Counted from the first letter of the stretch, positions 44,473-52,841 are shown. The stretch: 58,997 nucleotides of DNA from JAIKWW01 sp052169645 (GCA_052169645.1 JBQNCA010000009.1:1-58997); one strand, 5' to 3'. Translations and numbers: made by a program. The notes: generated by a model not told the origin, from the sequence alone.

Positions 44473-44853
44473 TTAATGACATGTGTGGTTGCCGCAGCTG
44501 TGATTTTCGTCATGATGATCGTGATGATCACAGCTTACGTCCGCATTATATCCGAGTTCACCTTTTATAAAAGCTTTCACTGCTTCATCCGCATCGCCCT
44601 CACAGCCGCCATAGAGCTGTATGCCTGCCGAAGCCAACGCCTGTTGTGCCCCTCCGCCTATGCCGCCGCATATGAGAGCATTCGCTCCGAACGAGCCGAG
44701 CAACCCTGCAAGCGCACCGTGACCTTTATCACCTGTACTGACAATCTCTGAACTGATGATCTTTTCATCATCTATTTCATACAGTTTAAACTGCGAGGTA
44801 TGTCCGAAGTGCTGATATATATTTCCGTCCTCGTATGTAACCGCTATCTTCAT
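44473..44853 (-). CDS. NifX/NifB-type cofactor-binding protein with a His/Cys tail
   Basis: This 126-residue protein has the dinitrogenase Fe-Mo cofactor-binding fold of NifX, NafY and the NifB C-terminus (IAVTYEDGNIYQHFGHTSQF at the start, ALICGGIGGGAQQAL near 70). The last 20 residues are rich in His and Cys (CDHHDHHDENHSCG), suggesting metal or Fe-S cluster binding. Stand-alone members in anaerobes are not tied to nitrogen fixation; cluster or metal delivery is likely. AAAGGAG lies 8 bases before the ATG at 44853. A 44-bp palindrome sits upstream and a strong terminator downstream, so it is probably a single-gene unit. Confidence 0.85.
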   Translation of the reverse strand: MKIAVTYEDGNIYQHFGHTSQFKLYEIDDEKIISSEIVSTGDKGHGALAGLLGSFGANALICGGIGGGAQQALASAGIQLYGGCEGDADEAVKAFIKGELGYNADVSCDHHDHHDENHSCGNHTCH

Positions 44854-44876
44854 TATATATGCTCCTTTCAACAAAA

Positions 44877-44939
44877 AAATATGTGTTATTATTGACATAT
44901 GTCAATAATAACACATATTTCGGATATATGTCAATAATC
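44877..44939 (-). promoter_or_regulatory. 44-bp perfect palindrome at the NifX-like promoter
   Basis: A perfect palindrome spans 44877-44920, with 22-base arms and core TTGACATATGTCAA. A further half-site, ATATGTCAATAAT, lies at 44927-44939. On the minus strand TTGACA in the half-site region, with TTATTA or TATTAT 17-18 bases on, looks like a promoter overlapped by the palindrome. A dimeric repressor (for example MarR-type) is the likely reader; its identity is unknown. Confidence 0.75.
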
Positions 44940-45046
44940 TTACCGACATCCAATCGTTAGATTTTTGATCCGACTTTTCGGGTCGCCACATTTAAAACCG
45001 ACAAATCGTCCTTTTTATGTTGCTGATATTTGATACAGGATTAAAC

Positions 45047-45127
45047 TTAAACTCTCTTATAACCTGTTATCATCGCTGCTGCAAAACATACAACAGCCGC
45101 CCATGCAAAAAATCTATGTGCTTTCAT
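45047..45127 (-). CDS. 26-residue single-helix membrane peptide
   Basis: A 27-codon frame starts at the ATG at 45127, 7 bases after AGGAGG, and ends at 45047. The product is a short hydrophobic helix (HRFFAWAAVVCFAAAMITGY) with basic ends. It is too short for normal gene finders but has a perfect ribosome binding site and a TATAAT -10 element at 45204-45209 upstream. It resembles, from memory, the small uncharacterised DUF6219-type peptides of Firmicutes. The function is unknown. Confidence 0.65.
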   Translation of the reverse strand: MKAHRFFAWAAVVCFAAAMITGYKRV

Positions 45128-45453
45128 AATAACCTCCTCATCTGCAGTTAAGCCGTCTTATCTCAACAGCTAATTTGCTATATCCGTCGTCCTTTATAAA
45201 ACTATTATAATCATCAATATACTTCGCTGCAAGTTCAAAGTCCCGACAGCTCTTATTTTATCGGGAAATTACACTACTATCGGCTCACATGATTATGACA
45301 GCAAAATTATATTTCAAGTCCACTCCGATTTAATTCAAATTTTATGCGGGACTTTCACAATATAACCGATTCCAAAATTTACATTCCACCTTACTTTATC
45401 AAAAAGCTATGGTATTTTAAAAAATTGATGCATTATGTGAATTATGTATATTT
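45128..45453. other. Intergenic stretch with the promoter of the small peptide
   Basis: The stretch holds -10 TATAAT (45204-45209 on the minus strand), with a weak TTGCAG -35 17 bases before it, and a CCCGA/TCGGG hairpin near 45243-45266 on the minus strand. No further gene is seen. Confidence 0.45.
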
Positions 45454-46233
45454 CTAAATATTGAACAATCTGCAGGTATTTTCCGCAGCATGCTTAATCA
45501 GCTCGGACTCTTCAATTTCCATATATTCGGCAAGCGTCTTCGACACATACTTTATATTCTTGGGATGATTTACACGTCCAAGACCTTTAACATTTTTAGG
45601 TACTAAATAAGGTGCATCCGTTTCAAGCAAAATTCTTTCCGGAGGAATACTTGCTACAGCATTTCTCAGTGCGTCGGCTCGCCCGTCGTCACAAATCCAT
45701 CCTGTAATCCCTATATAAAATCCCATTTCCAAATAATTTTTAACAGTCTTTCTGTCTCCTGTAAAACAATGTATTACGGATTTACTGCAAAGATTTTCAT
45801 GTTCCTTAAAAATTTGAATCATGTCATTTGATGCATCCCGCTCGTGAAGAAACATCGGCATTCCAAGCTTTTCCGCCAATTTTATATGAGCTTTAAGACA
45901 AGATATCTGATTATCGACAGTAGAAAACATCCTATTGTAATCGAGACCGCATTCACCCACGGCAACAATTTTTTTATTATTCCTTATTATATTCTCTATT
46001 TCAGTCATCAGGTTATCATTTGCGGCATCAGCTCCATGAGGATGTATGCCGGCTGTTCCGTAAGCATCATGAGTTTTAATAAATTCATTTACAAGGCGAT
46101 CTTCTTTTATATCCGAGCCTGTAAGTATGCATAATATTCCCTCTGCAGCAGCTTCCTCCAATACGGTTTCCGGCTCATGAAACTGACTACTGAAAAGATT
46201 TACGCCTATATCGTAATATTTATTTTCGGACAT
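45454..46233 (-). CDS. tatD: TatD-type metal-dependent DNase
   Basis: This 259-residue TIM-barrel hydrolase is close to true E. coli TatD rather than YcfH: it starts YDIGVNLFSSQF, where the usual HxH is replaced, and has GIHPHGAD, VGECGLDYNR, FLHERDASND, IHCFTGDRK, ITGWICDDGR and LETDAPYL. TatD is a 3-prime to 5-prime exonuclease linked to DNA repair after oxidative damage. It lies 34 bases after the cation antiporter gene and may share its manganese-controlled transcript. ATTGGAG precedes the ATG. Confidence 0.92.
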   Translation of the reverse strand: MSENKYYDIGVNLFSSQFHEPETVLEEAAAEGILCILTGSDIKEDRLVNEFIKTHDAYGTAGIHPHGADAANDNLMTEIENIIRNNKKIVAVGECGLDYNRMFSTVDNQISCLKAHIKLAEKLGMPMFLHERDASNDMIQIFKEHENLCSKSVIHCFTGDRKTVKNYLEMGFYIGITGWICDDGRADALRNAVASIPPERILLETDAPYLVPKNVKGLGRVNHPKNIKYVSKTLAEYMEIEESELIKHAAENTCRLFNI

Positions 46234-46267
46234 TTTTATATCTCCAATATATGTTTGCTGAAATGCG

Positions 46268-47248
46268 TTATCTCAATGCTGCAAACAGCATGTAAACAAT
46301 ATATACAATAATCATCAACAGTCCTTCTCTTCTTGTCAGGTTTCCGGAACGACCGATCAGCAAACATACGAGAAGAGTTACACCGAGCAATATTATCAAA
46401 TCATAAACTGAAGCCATATTAACCGCTATAGGACGTATAGCTGCCGATGCTCCCAGTATAAAAAGAATATTGAAAATATTTGAGCCTACCACATTCCCGA
46501 CAGCCATGCCGTTTTCACCCTTTCTTGAAGCGACAACGGAAGTGACAAGTTCCGGCAGCGAAGTTCCGATCGCTACTATTGTCAGCCCGATAAGAGTTTC
46601 CGACATACCCGCAATTCTTGCAATTTCTTTTGCCCCGAACACTACGGCTTGTCCCCCGCCTACTATACAAGCCGACCCTATAATTATAAAAATCAGGCTT
46701 TTCCATATAGGCATCACAGGCAAAGCTTCTTCGTCCGCCGGATGCTTTTTTGCATTCCATATGAGATAGAGTATATAGCTTATAAAAATAACCAGCAACG
46801 CTATGGCGGAAAACCTGCTGACTATTCCGACATCGGCTTCCATTCCGGTATTGAGCAGCTTCCCCGATATAATAGCGCTTCCTCCGGTAAAAACTAACAA
46901 CAACGCAGTTATTCCTATAGAGAAAGGATAATCTCTTTTTATAATTGTAGCATCAACCTTCATGCTTTTTATCATTGCACATATACCCAAAACCATGAGT
47001 AAATTGAAAGCATTTGACCCTACAACATTGCTTAGAGCGATTTCATTTGCTCCTTGAATCGCTGCAGACGTGCTTACTGCAAGTTCGGGAGCGCTTGTTC
47101 CCATCGCAACTATAGTCAAACCGATAATCACGCTCGGCACATTAAAGGTTCTTGCCAATCCGGAACTTCCGTCAACAAATATGTCCGCACCCTTGATCAG
47201 AGCCGTAAAGCCCAGAATCAAAATCAAAACATTTAATAAAACAACCAT
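46268..47248 (-). CDS. YrbG-type Ca2+/cation:Na+ antiporter
   Basis: This 326-residue membrane protein of the CaCA superfamily has two inverted repeats, each with the alpha motif: GTSAPELAVSTSAA with NVVGSNAFNLL near 50-85, and GTSLPELVTSVVAS with NVVGSNIFNIL near 225-265. Acidic residues in these motifs bind the exchanged cation. Because a yybP-ykoY manganese riboswitch precedes it, Mn2+ export is a reasonable role alongside or instead of Ca2+. The start follows AAAGGAG. tatD follows at 34 bases. Confidence 0.9.
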   Translation of the reverse strand: MVVLLNVLILILGFTALIKGADIFVDGSSGLARTFNVPSVIIGLTIVAMGTSAPELAVSTSAAIQGANEIALSNVVGSNAFNLLMVLGICAMIKSMKVDATIIKRDYPFSIGITALLLVFTGGSAIISGKLLNTGMEADVGIVSRFSAIALLVIFISYILYLIWNAKKHPADEEALPVMPIWKSLIFIIIGSACIVGGGQAVVFGAKEIARIAGMSETLIGLTIVAIGTSLPELVTSVVASRKGENGMAVGNVVGSNIFNILFILGASAAIRPIAVNMASVYDLIILLGVTLLVCLLIGRSGNLTRREGLLMIIVYIVYMLFAALR

Positions 47249-47304
47249 ATTTTCTCCTTTATATAAAATACTATCACTTATATGACGTTTTTTGTAAGAT
47301 ACAT

Positions 47305-47495
47305 AAAAAGACTTCTACTGCATCAAAAAGAAACAGTAAAAGTCTCGCTTCTTACAATATGCTCCGGGGAAACTGATTCCTATAAAGAACTATTAATTGC
47401 TACATAGCTTTCACTCGTGTTGAAATCGTAAATTTCCCGTATTGACGAAAACAAATTACGCAATATTTATTTGCGCAAGCTACTCCCTTAAACTT
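47305..47495 (-). ncRNA. yybP-ykoY manganese riboswitch
   Basis: On the minus strand the leader of the antiporter opens with AAGGGAGTAGC (47479-47489) and contains CGTCAATACGG. It closes with GCGAGACTTTTACTG, matching the conserved 5-prime, loop and 3-prime parts of the yybP-ykoY family. The closing strand AGACTTTTACTG (47334-47345) is also the first arm of a terminator with CAGTAGAAGTCT (47309-47320) followed by Ts. Mn2+ binding would hold the aptamer and prevent the terminator, switching the gene on. A promoter (-35 TTGACG at 47525-47530, -10 TAAACT at 47502-47507) starts it near 47495. Confidence 0.85.
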
Positions 47496-47713
47496 GAAGA
47501 AAGTTTATCAAATTATAATTCTGCCGTCAAGAAAATTCGCTTATTGTATTCACTATATGACTAAATTTTCAATATATGTGAATTAAAATAAATAACAATC
47601 CCCGAATTGCAGTATTTTTAATGTTCAGATATACTTTACTTTTTTGGTAAAATCACAAATGTTTTCTTGAATTTCTCCATTTTAATGTGTTACAATATTA
47701 AAAAATCAGTATA

Positions 47714-47738
47714 CAATTCGTTATTCCATAACGGATTG
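47714..47738 (+). promoter_or_regulatory. Operator-like inverted repeat before the Rrf2 gene
   Basis: CAATTCGTTAT (47714-47724) is matched by ATAACGGATTG (47728-47738) across TCC, with one mismatch per arm. It lies about 40 bases before the start of an Rrf2-family gene, which commonly controls itself. The rest of 47531-47776 shows no gene. Confidence 0.6.
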
Positions 47739-47776
47739 TTATTCTTTTTTAATATAAATTTATGAAGGGAAATCCT

Positions 47777-48184
47777 ATGCTATTTACCAGAGAATTCGAT
47801 TATGCTCTACGTATTCTACGCAGTTTAAAGGTTGCAGAACCGACAGGTGTCAGCTCCATAGTAGGTAAAGAGCACATGACCGTTTCCATCGCCTACAAAG
47901 TGGCAAGGAAGCTTGAAAAAGGCGGTCTTATATCCAGTATAAGGGGACAAAGCGGCGGTTATATGCTCAATAAAAGTTTGTCGGAAATTACTTTCTTCGA
48001 AATATATTCCATAATTGAACCTAATGCTTTTATCACCGAGTGCTTGAAACCGAACTACACATGTCCGTTGAACAGCAGTGAAAAACCTTGCGGTATGCAT
48101 AAAGAGCTTGCACGTATTCAAGGAATATTCAACAAGGAACTGCAAAAAAAGAGCTTGCAGGATATGATCATTGATGTGCAATAA
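47777..48184 (+). CDS. Rrf2-family transcriptional regulator, probably Fe-S
   Basis: This 135-residue winged-helix regulator starts FTREFDYALRIL and has the helix-turn-helix HMTVSIAYKVARKLEKGGLI (near 34-53) followed by SIRGQSGGYML. Three Cys residues (ECLKPNYTCP and KPCGMH, near 92-110) match the cluster-binding loop of IscR/NsrR/RsrR proteins. Such proteins sense Fe-S status, redox or NO. The ATG at 47777 has AAGGGA at fair spacing; the ATG at 47762 is less likely. It is followed by a strong terminator. Targets beyond its own promoter are unknown. Confidence 0.88.
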   Translation: MLFTREFDYALRILRSLKVAEPTGVSSIVGKEHMTVSIAYKVARKLEKGGLISSIRGQSGGYMLNKSLSEITFFEIYSIIEPNAFITECLKPNYTCPLNSSEKPCGMHKELARIQGIFNKELQKKSLQDMIIDVQ

Positions 48185-48340
48185 TATACAGCTTTACCGA
48201 TACTGTTGCAAATTCCGGCGAGCGGCAATTTAACCGTTATCGAGATTGCTCACATTCACTTTTGTCCTATAACTCTATAACACGCAAAAGCAAAATTATT
48301 TATTGGTATTAACCACACACTTTTTATCACATAACTCACA

Positions 48341-48374
48341 AAAGCTGTCAAATTGCAAAATTTGACAGCTTTTT
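48341..48374. terminator. Bidirectional terminator between Rrf2 and purF-like genes
   Basis: AAAGCTGTCAAATT (48341-48354) pairs perfectly with AATTTGACAGCTTT (48359-48372) around GCAA, with T-runs on both strands. It separates two convergent genes. Confidence 0.92.
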
Positions 48375-48398
48375 CATTATCCGAAAAATATTTTATTT

Positions 48399-49814
48399 CT
48401 ATTCTCTTCCGTCCCAACAATATGTACATAGACGGTTGCACTCAAGCCCCGTTGCCTTTACCAGATCATCAAGTCTGTTGAAATTCAATGACGTAAAATG
48501 CATCATGTCCGACATTTTTGAAATCATGTTTTTATAACGCTCGGAATCGGGATCCGCATATTCCGCCAAAATCTTGCTGTCGACCTTATCTCCTTCTTCC
48601 TTGGCTATAATACGCCTTGCAATAAGCTCCAAATCCGAAGTCGCTCTTGAAAAATTCAGATACTTGCAGCCGTACATGATAGGAGGACAAGCAGGTCTTA
48701 CATGGACTTCATTTGCATTGCTTTCATAAAGAAACTCTACCGTCTCTCTGAGTTGAGTTCCTCTCACTATGGAATCGTCTATGAGAAGCAGACTTTTCCC
48801 TTCTATAAGATCCCTTACAGGGATGAGCTTCATCTTTGCAATGAGATTTCTCTTTGTCTGAACGGTCGGCATAAATGATCTCGGCCAAGTCGGCGTATAT
48901 TTTATAAAAGGTCGTGAATACGGCAGCCCCGACTCATTGGAATAGCCGATTGCATGAGCTATACCGCTGTCGGGTACACCTGCCACCGTATCGGCATCAT
49001 CGGAGGTAACCCAATCCCTCTGAGCCATATATTTACCACAGTTGTAGCGCATACTCTCAACCGTGGTTCCCTCATAATGTGAAGGCGTATATCCGTAATA
49101 AGTCCACATAAATGTGCATATGCGCATCTCACTGCCCGGCTTAGCCAAAATTTCGCAGCCGTCGGGAGTTATAACGACTGTTTCTCCCGGTCCCAGTTCC
49201 TTAAAATCCTGATATTCCAATTTGGAATAAGCAAACGATTCAAGAGTTGCACAGTAGCCTTCCTGCTTTTGCCCTATGAGCAGCGGAGTTCTTCCGAGTC
49301 TGTCTCTGGCACAGAAAATGCCCTTGGGAGTAAGAAGCATCATGGACATTGAACCTTCTATCTGTTCCTGTGCATAACGGATACCTTCTATAAGATTATC
49401 TCTCTGATTTATAAGTGCAGCCACCAACTCCGTCTTATTGATTTCTCCTCCGCTCATCTCTAAAAAATGTGATCCGGAATCACCGAATATATTCTTGAGC
49501 AGCGCTTCTTCATTATTTATTCGTCCTACAGTAGTAATCGCATAAGTTCCATGATGTGACCTTACAATCAGCGGCTGCGGATCATAGTCGGATATGCAGC
49601 CTATACCGAGATTTCCCTTCATTGTCAACACATCATTTCCGAACTTTGTTCTGAACGGTGAATTTTCAATATTGTGTATTATTCTGTTGAATCCGTCGTC
49701 ACCGTATACGGCAAGCCCTGCACGTCTGGTGCCCAAATGAGAATGGTAATCAGTTCCGTAATATAAATCAAAAATGCAATCCTCTTTCAAGGCTGCTGCA
49801 AAAAAACCGCCCAT
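48399..49814 (-). CDS. Amidophosphoribosyltransferase-like protein without the catalytic Cys
   Basis: This 471-residue protein has the PurF build: an N-terminal Ntn glutaminase-like domain (TDYHSHLGTRRAGLAVYG near 21-40, RDRLGRTPLLIG near 175) and a C-terminal phosphoribosyltransferase domain with the PRPP loop LLIDDSIVRGTQ (near 360). Normal PurF needs Cys at residue 1 after processing; here the protein starts MGGFF, so the glutaminase nucleophile is missing. Cys residues at the end (ECNRLCTYC) resemble Fe-S ligands. It may use free ammonia or have another role. AAAGGAAAA precedes the ATG. The MoaE-like gene lies just upstream. Confidence 0.87.
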   Translation of the reverse strand: MGGFFAAALKEDCIFDLYYGTDYHSHLGTRRAGLAVYGDDGFNRIIHNIENSPFRTKFGNDVLTMKGNLGIGCISDYDPQPLIVRSHHGTYAITTVGRINNEEALLKNIFGDSGSHFLEMSGGEINKTELVAALINQRDNLIEGIRYAQEQIEGSMSMMLLTPKGIFCARDRLGRTPLLIGQKQEGYCATLESFAYSKLEYQDFKELGPGETVVITPDGCEILAKPGSEMRICTFMWTYYGYTPSHYEGTTVESMRYNCGKYMAQRDWVTSDDADTVAGVPDSGIAHAIGYSNESGLPYSRPFIKYTPTWPRSFMPTVQTKRNLIAKMKLIPVRDLIEGKSLLLIDDSIVRGTQLRETVEFLYESNANEVHVRPACPPIMYGCKYLNFSRATSDLELIARRIIAKEEGDKVDSKILAEYADPDSERYKNMISKMSDMMHFTSLNFNRLDDLVKATGLECNRLCTYCWDGRE

Positions 49815-49856
49815 TTAATAATTTTCCTTTCCGCCTGCGAACAAAACGATATCAGC

Positions 49857-50279
49857 TTAATAAAGCTCCTTTTCCGTTACATGATTTGTCTTTATATTTC
49901 CAACGAGAGTCTGAAGTGCATCTATAACATGAGGTCTCATATCGCCGCCTATCAGGACATACATTATATCATCGCCCAATTCAAGAATACCTTCGTTTAG
50001 CCACACTCTGATATAAAAGATGCCGTCCATTTTTAATGTTTCAGATATAGCAGCTTCGACGCCGTCTTTATCATATGAAAATTCCATGCCGACAACAGGC
50101 TCGGTATTCGATTTTCCGTCTCTTATCTTTGCCCTTGCAGATTCCCTGACAACTCCGTTGTGAGTGAGATACATTCCCACCTCGGGAGCACAGGCATCCG
50201 CCTTTGCAGTCTTCAGCCATTCGTCCATAGACGGAGTCGCTTTTTTATTTCCTATCTTTTCTGTATCTACCAATCCCAT
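49857..50279 (-). CDS. MoaE-like molybdopterin synthase large subunit family protein
   Basis: This 140-residue protein matches the MoaE family seen in Clostridia (PSMDEWLKTAKAD, VGMYLTHNGVVRESARA near 35-52, RVWLNEGILELGDDIMYVLIGG near 90-111, DMRPHVIDAL). MoaE with MoaD converts cyclic pyranopterin monophosphate to molybdopterin. No MoaD or other cofactor gene is nearby, so whether it makes molybdopterin is open. AAGGAG precedes the ATG at 50279. It lies 42 bases before the PurF-like gene, probably one transcript. Confidence 0.75.
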   Translation of the reverse strand: MGLVDTEKIGNKKATPSMDEWLKTAKADACAPEVGMYLTHNGVVRESARAKIRDGKSNTEPVVGMEFSYDKDGVEAAISETLKMDGIFYIRVWLNEGILELGDDIMYVLIGGDMRPHVIDALQTLVGNIKTNHVTEKELY

Positions 50280-50470
50280 ATTTTCTCCTTGATTACATTG
50301 CACCTGATTTTAATTGCATAAATATATTCCGAACATATCAGATGCCGGAAATTATTATTCATAAATTTGCAGCTTCAAATTTCCGATGTACATAATCGTA
50401 TTTACATAAATAAAAAGTCAACGCAGCCTGCGTCACCCTCTGATAATATACTATTTGATTTGAAATTTCA

Positions 50471-50497
50471 AATAGCTGTCGCACTGCGACAGCTATT
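50471..50497 (-). terminator. Terminator of the cell-wall hydrolase gene
   Basis: AATAGCTGTCGC (50471-50482) pairs perfectly with GCGACAGCTATT (50486-50497) around ACT. It lies 10 bases beyond the stop of the minus-strand gene, followed on that strand by TTTGAAATTT. Confidence 0.85.
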
Positions 50498-50506
50498 TTA
50501 TCAAAA

Positions 50507-51238
50507 TTATTTAAATTTATAAAATTTATGACCCTTGTAAGTAAACAAATGCTTTAAGTTTTTATCGTGCCATTTACCCCCTTTTAAAGCTGCAAACGCA
50601 ACAGCACCCTTTGACCATGCTACATATCTACCTTGCATCAGATATTCCAATGCAGCGTAACAGTCCTTATTGGGGTTGTATACTTTATTGGTGGTGTACT
50701 GATTCGGGGCGTATATTATACCGTGTACACTGTTCGGGAACTTATTTCCCGGATCCTGATAAAGTCTGTTCATTACTGTCTGCATTACAAGACCTATACC
50801 GTCAGCGCCCTGATTCCCTGCTTCAGCCATTCCTACCTGCAAGAGAAGTTTCTTATCATATTCGGATAAATTATAAACATATACCGGCGCAGTCTTTACC
50901 GCCGGTGCGGGAGTCGGTGCTGCAGGCACCGCTGTCAAAGGTATCGTTGTAACAACTGCTGTCTCCGTATTTGCCGAAGATACGGGATTTTCAAGCTGTA
51001 CATTCATACCCGAAATAACTGTCTTATCTGTCAGGACTTTATCTGCTTCGACCGGCTGTATCATGACGGTAGAAACTTCCGCCGCACCTGTCTGCGTACC
51101 GGACTCTGCGGCTGAAGCTGATACAATGCTGCTCGAAAGCATAAGCACTGTTGCAAATAAACAGACCGCAACACGAAGTATAAAGCCTTTAACACGATTC
51201 TTTGAAATAACGGATTTTTTTTTCTTTTTCGTTTTCAT
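50507..51238 (-). CDS. SleB-like cell wall hydrolase, exported
   Basis: This 243-residue protein has a Lys-rich start and a signal peptide (FILRVAVCLFATVLML). A Thr/Val/Pro-rich linker (about 45-125) leads to a Hydrolase_2/SleB domain (about 135-243: LLLQVGMAEAGNQGADGIGLVMQTVMNRL, with the Glu that is catalytic in the family, then QYTTN). It cleaves peptidoglycan, as in spore cortex lysis or wall turnover. The ATG at 51238 is preferred (AGGTGA 10 bases upstream); in-frame starts at 51247 and 51253 are possible. A strong hairpin terminator follows. Confidence 0.86.
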   Translation of the reverse strand: MKTKKKKKSVISKNRVKGFILRVAVCLFATVLMLSSSIVSASAAESGTQTGAAEVSTVMIQPVEADKVLTDKTVISGMNVQLENPVSSANTETAVVTTIPLTAVPAAPTPAPAVKTAPVYVYNLSEYDKKLLLQVGMAEAGNQGADGIGLVMQTVMNRLYQDPGNKFPNSVHGIIYAPNQYTTNKVYNPNKDCYAALEYLMQGRYVAWSKGAVAFAALKGGKWHDKNLKHLFTYKGHKFYKFK

Positions 51239-51621
51239 GCACTCCATATTCACCTATATGCTTTGCACCGCCGATAAACTTTTTCGGCAGCGCAGCCTTT
51301 CCGTCGGATAACGCCGTACTCTCATCCGAACAGCTTTAGCGGTTTATTATTACGTACGGTAACATTTTAACATTAATTATTCAATTTTTGTATACCTTTT
51401 TAATTGATTGAAAATTATGCAGTTTTATATTGACATTATTTTAAGTGGGTATATAGAATAAATATGTAAGAAATATATAGCTCGGATTTCGTTTTGCATA
51501 AGCGTCAAGCTTCGCATTTGCAACAGATTTCCAATATATTCCTTCATGATTTTTTAGGGGAATATAACATTCTGTTTTTGAATAATTTTTATATGTAGAA
51601 AGGATAATAGAGGACAAAAAA
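51239..51621. other. Divergent region between the hydrolase and trxB
   Basis: A trxB promoter is likely: -35 TTGACA at 51430-51435 and -10 TAGAAT at 51454-51459, 18 bases apart, giving a leader of about 155 bases. The leader contains a TATATTCC/GGAATATA inverted repeat. No gene is seen in the rest. Confidence 0.55.
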
Positions 51622-52560
51622 ATGTATGATATTATAATAGTCGGTGCAGGTACAGCCGGACTTTCCGCCGGTATATATGCGGTAAGAGCGGGAAAAACGG
51701 CTCTCATACTTGAAGCTTCCGCCTATGGAGGACAAATTATAAATACGCCCGATATAGAGAACTACCCCGGCATAGCTCATATTTCGGGATTTGAATTTGC
51801 AACAGGGCTTTACAATCAGGCAAAGGATTTGGGTGCTGAGGTAAAATTTGAAAATGTAATATCGGTAGAAGAAAGATCTCCTTCGAACGGCGATGATTTC
51901 AAGGGCACGGTAAAAATTGTAACTACCGGCAGCAACAACTATGAAGCCAAAGCCGTTATTCTTGCCACAGGAGCAAAGAACAGGCATCTGGGCATAGATA
52001 AAGAAGAAGAGCTTGTGGGAAAAGGCATTTCCTACTGTGCTACCTGTGACGGCATGTTTTTCAGAAATCAGGCAGTCGCCGTAAACGGCGGAGGCAATAC
52101 CGCTCTCGAAGATGCTCAATTCCTTTCCAATTATTGCAGCAAGGTGTATGTCATTCACAGACGTGACGCTTTCCGTGCAGACGAAAAAGAGGTGACACGG
52201 CTTAAAGAAAAACCCAATGTGGAATTTGTACTCAACTCCACCGTTACAAAGCTCAATGCGGATGAAAACGGTCTCACATCCATAGAGATCACAGATACCT
52301 TTACAGGTTATGTTCGCACCTTGGAGGTTTCCGGACTGTTTGTCGCCATAGGACAGGCTCCCGATAATGAAGCATTTTCAAATTTGGTAAAATTGGATGA
52401 AAAGGGATATATAAAAGCCGGTGAGAGCTGTCTCACCGATACCTCAGGTATATTTACCGCCGGAGACTGCCGTACAAAAACTGTGCGACAGCTTGCAACA
52501 GCCGCCTCGGACGGTGCTATAGCAGCATTGGCGGCTGCAAGTTACATCGACTCATTTTAA
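51622..52560 (+). CDS. trxB: Thioredoxin reductase
   Basis: This 312-residue flavoprotein passes electrons from NAD(P)H to thioredoxin. The FAD site GAGTAGLSAG is at 8-17, the redox-active CATC (SYCATCDGMF) near 134-137, the second nucleotide site NGGGNTALEDA near 152 and HRRDAFRAD near 175; the last FAD segment GIFTAGDCR is near 280. The GGGNTALE form differs slightly from the common GGGDSAxE. A HRR motif favours NADPH. AGAGGA precedes the ATG. It appears to be a single gene, followed by the R2 repeat hairpin. Confidence 0.95.
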   Translation: MYDIIIVGAGTAGLSAGIYAVRAGKTALILEASAYGGQIINTPDIENYPGIAHISGFEFATGLYNQAKDLGAEVKFENVISVEERSPSNGDDFKGTVKIVTTGSNNYEAKAVILATGAKNRHLGIDKEEELVGKGISYCATCDGMFFRNQAVAVNGGGNTALEDAQFLSNYCSKVYVIHRRDAFRADEKEVTRLKEKPNVEFVLNSTVTKLNADENGLTSIEITDTFTGYVRTLEVSGLFVAIGQAPDNEAFSNLVKLDEKGYIKAGESCLTDTSGIFTAGDCRTKTVRQLATAASDGAIAALAAASYIDSF

Positions 52561-52564
52561 AAAA

Positions 52565-52631
52565 GCCTCGTACCGCTACCGCAAATCAGAGCGGGAGCGT
52601 GTCCTTAGCTTATGTGCATGGGCACTTTTAA
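52565..52631 (+). repeat. Dispersed repeat copy R2 with terminator
   Basis: This copy closely matches R3 over about 66 bases and R1 over about 48. Within it GTGTCC pairs with GGGCAC (G-U allowed) before TTTTAAT, so it probably terminates trxB transcription. Confidence 0.65.
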
Positions 52632-52684
52632 TACATTATATTTCTACAAACACTATTATCAGCATTAAAATCTTTAATAATTAC

Positions 52685-52821
52685 GCCTATGCATATGTTG
52701 CGAAAGACCTTCGATTTCCTTTCGATACTCGACTTTGATTTCTTCTGAGAATCCTCGTTATCGCTGCCGGAAATCAGAGTGAAAGCGTCTCCTCAGCTCA
52801 TATGCATAGGCACTTTTAATT
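52685..52821. repeat. Dispersed repeat copy R3 with an inverted half-copy
   Basis: R3 (52752-52821) resembles R2. GCCTATGCATATG at 52685-52697 is the exact reverse complement of CATATGCATAGGC at 52799-52811, the 13-base core that R1 also holds at 17756-17768, so a long foldback can form. It lies between trxB and the stalk-domain gene. No gene is seen here. Confidence 0.6.
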
Positions 52822-52841
52822 GCCGCTATTAATTTAAAATA

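Noticed and set aside
48399..49814. Calling the gene purF outright
   Set aside because: The N-terminal catalytic Cys is absent and purC is far away; it was described as a paralogue without a symbol.
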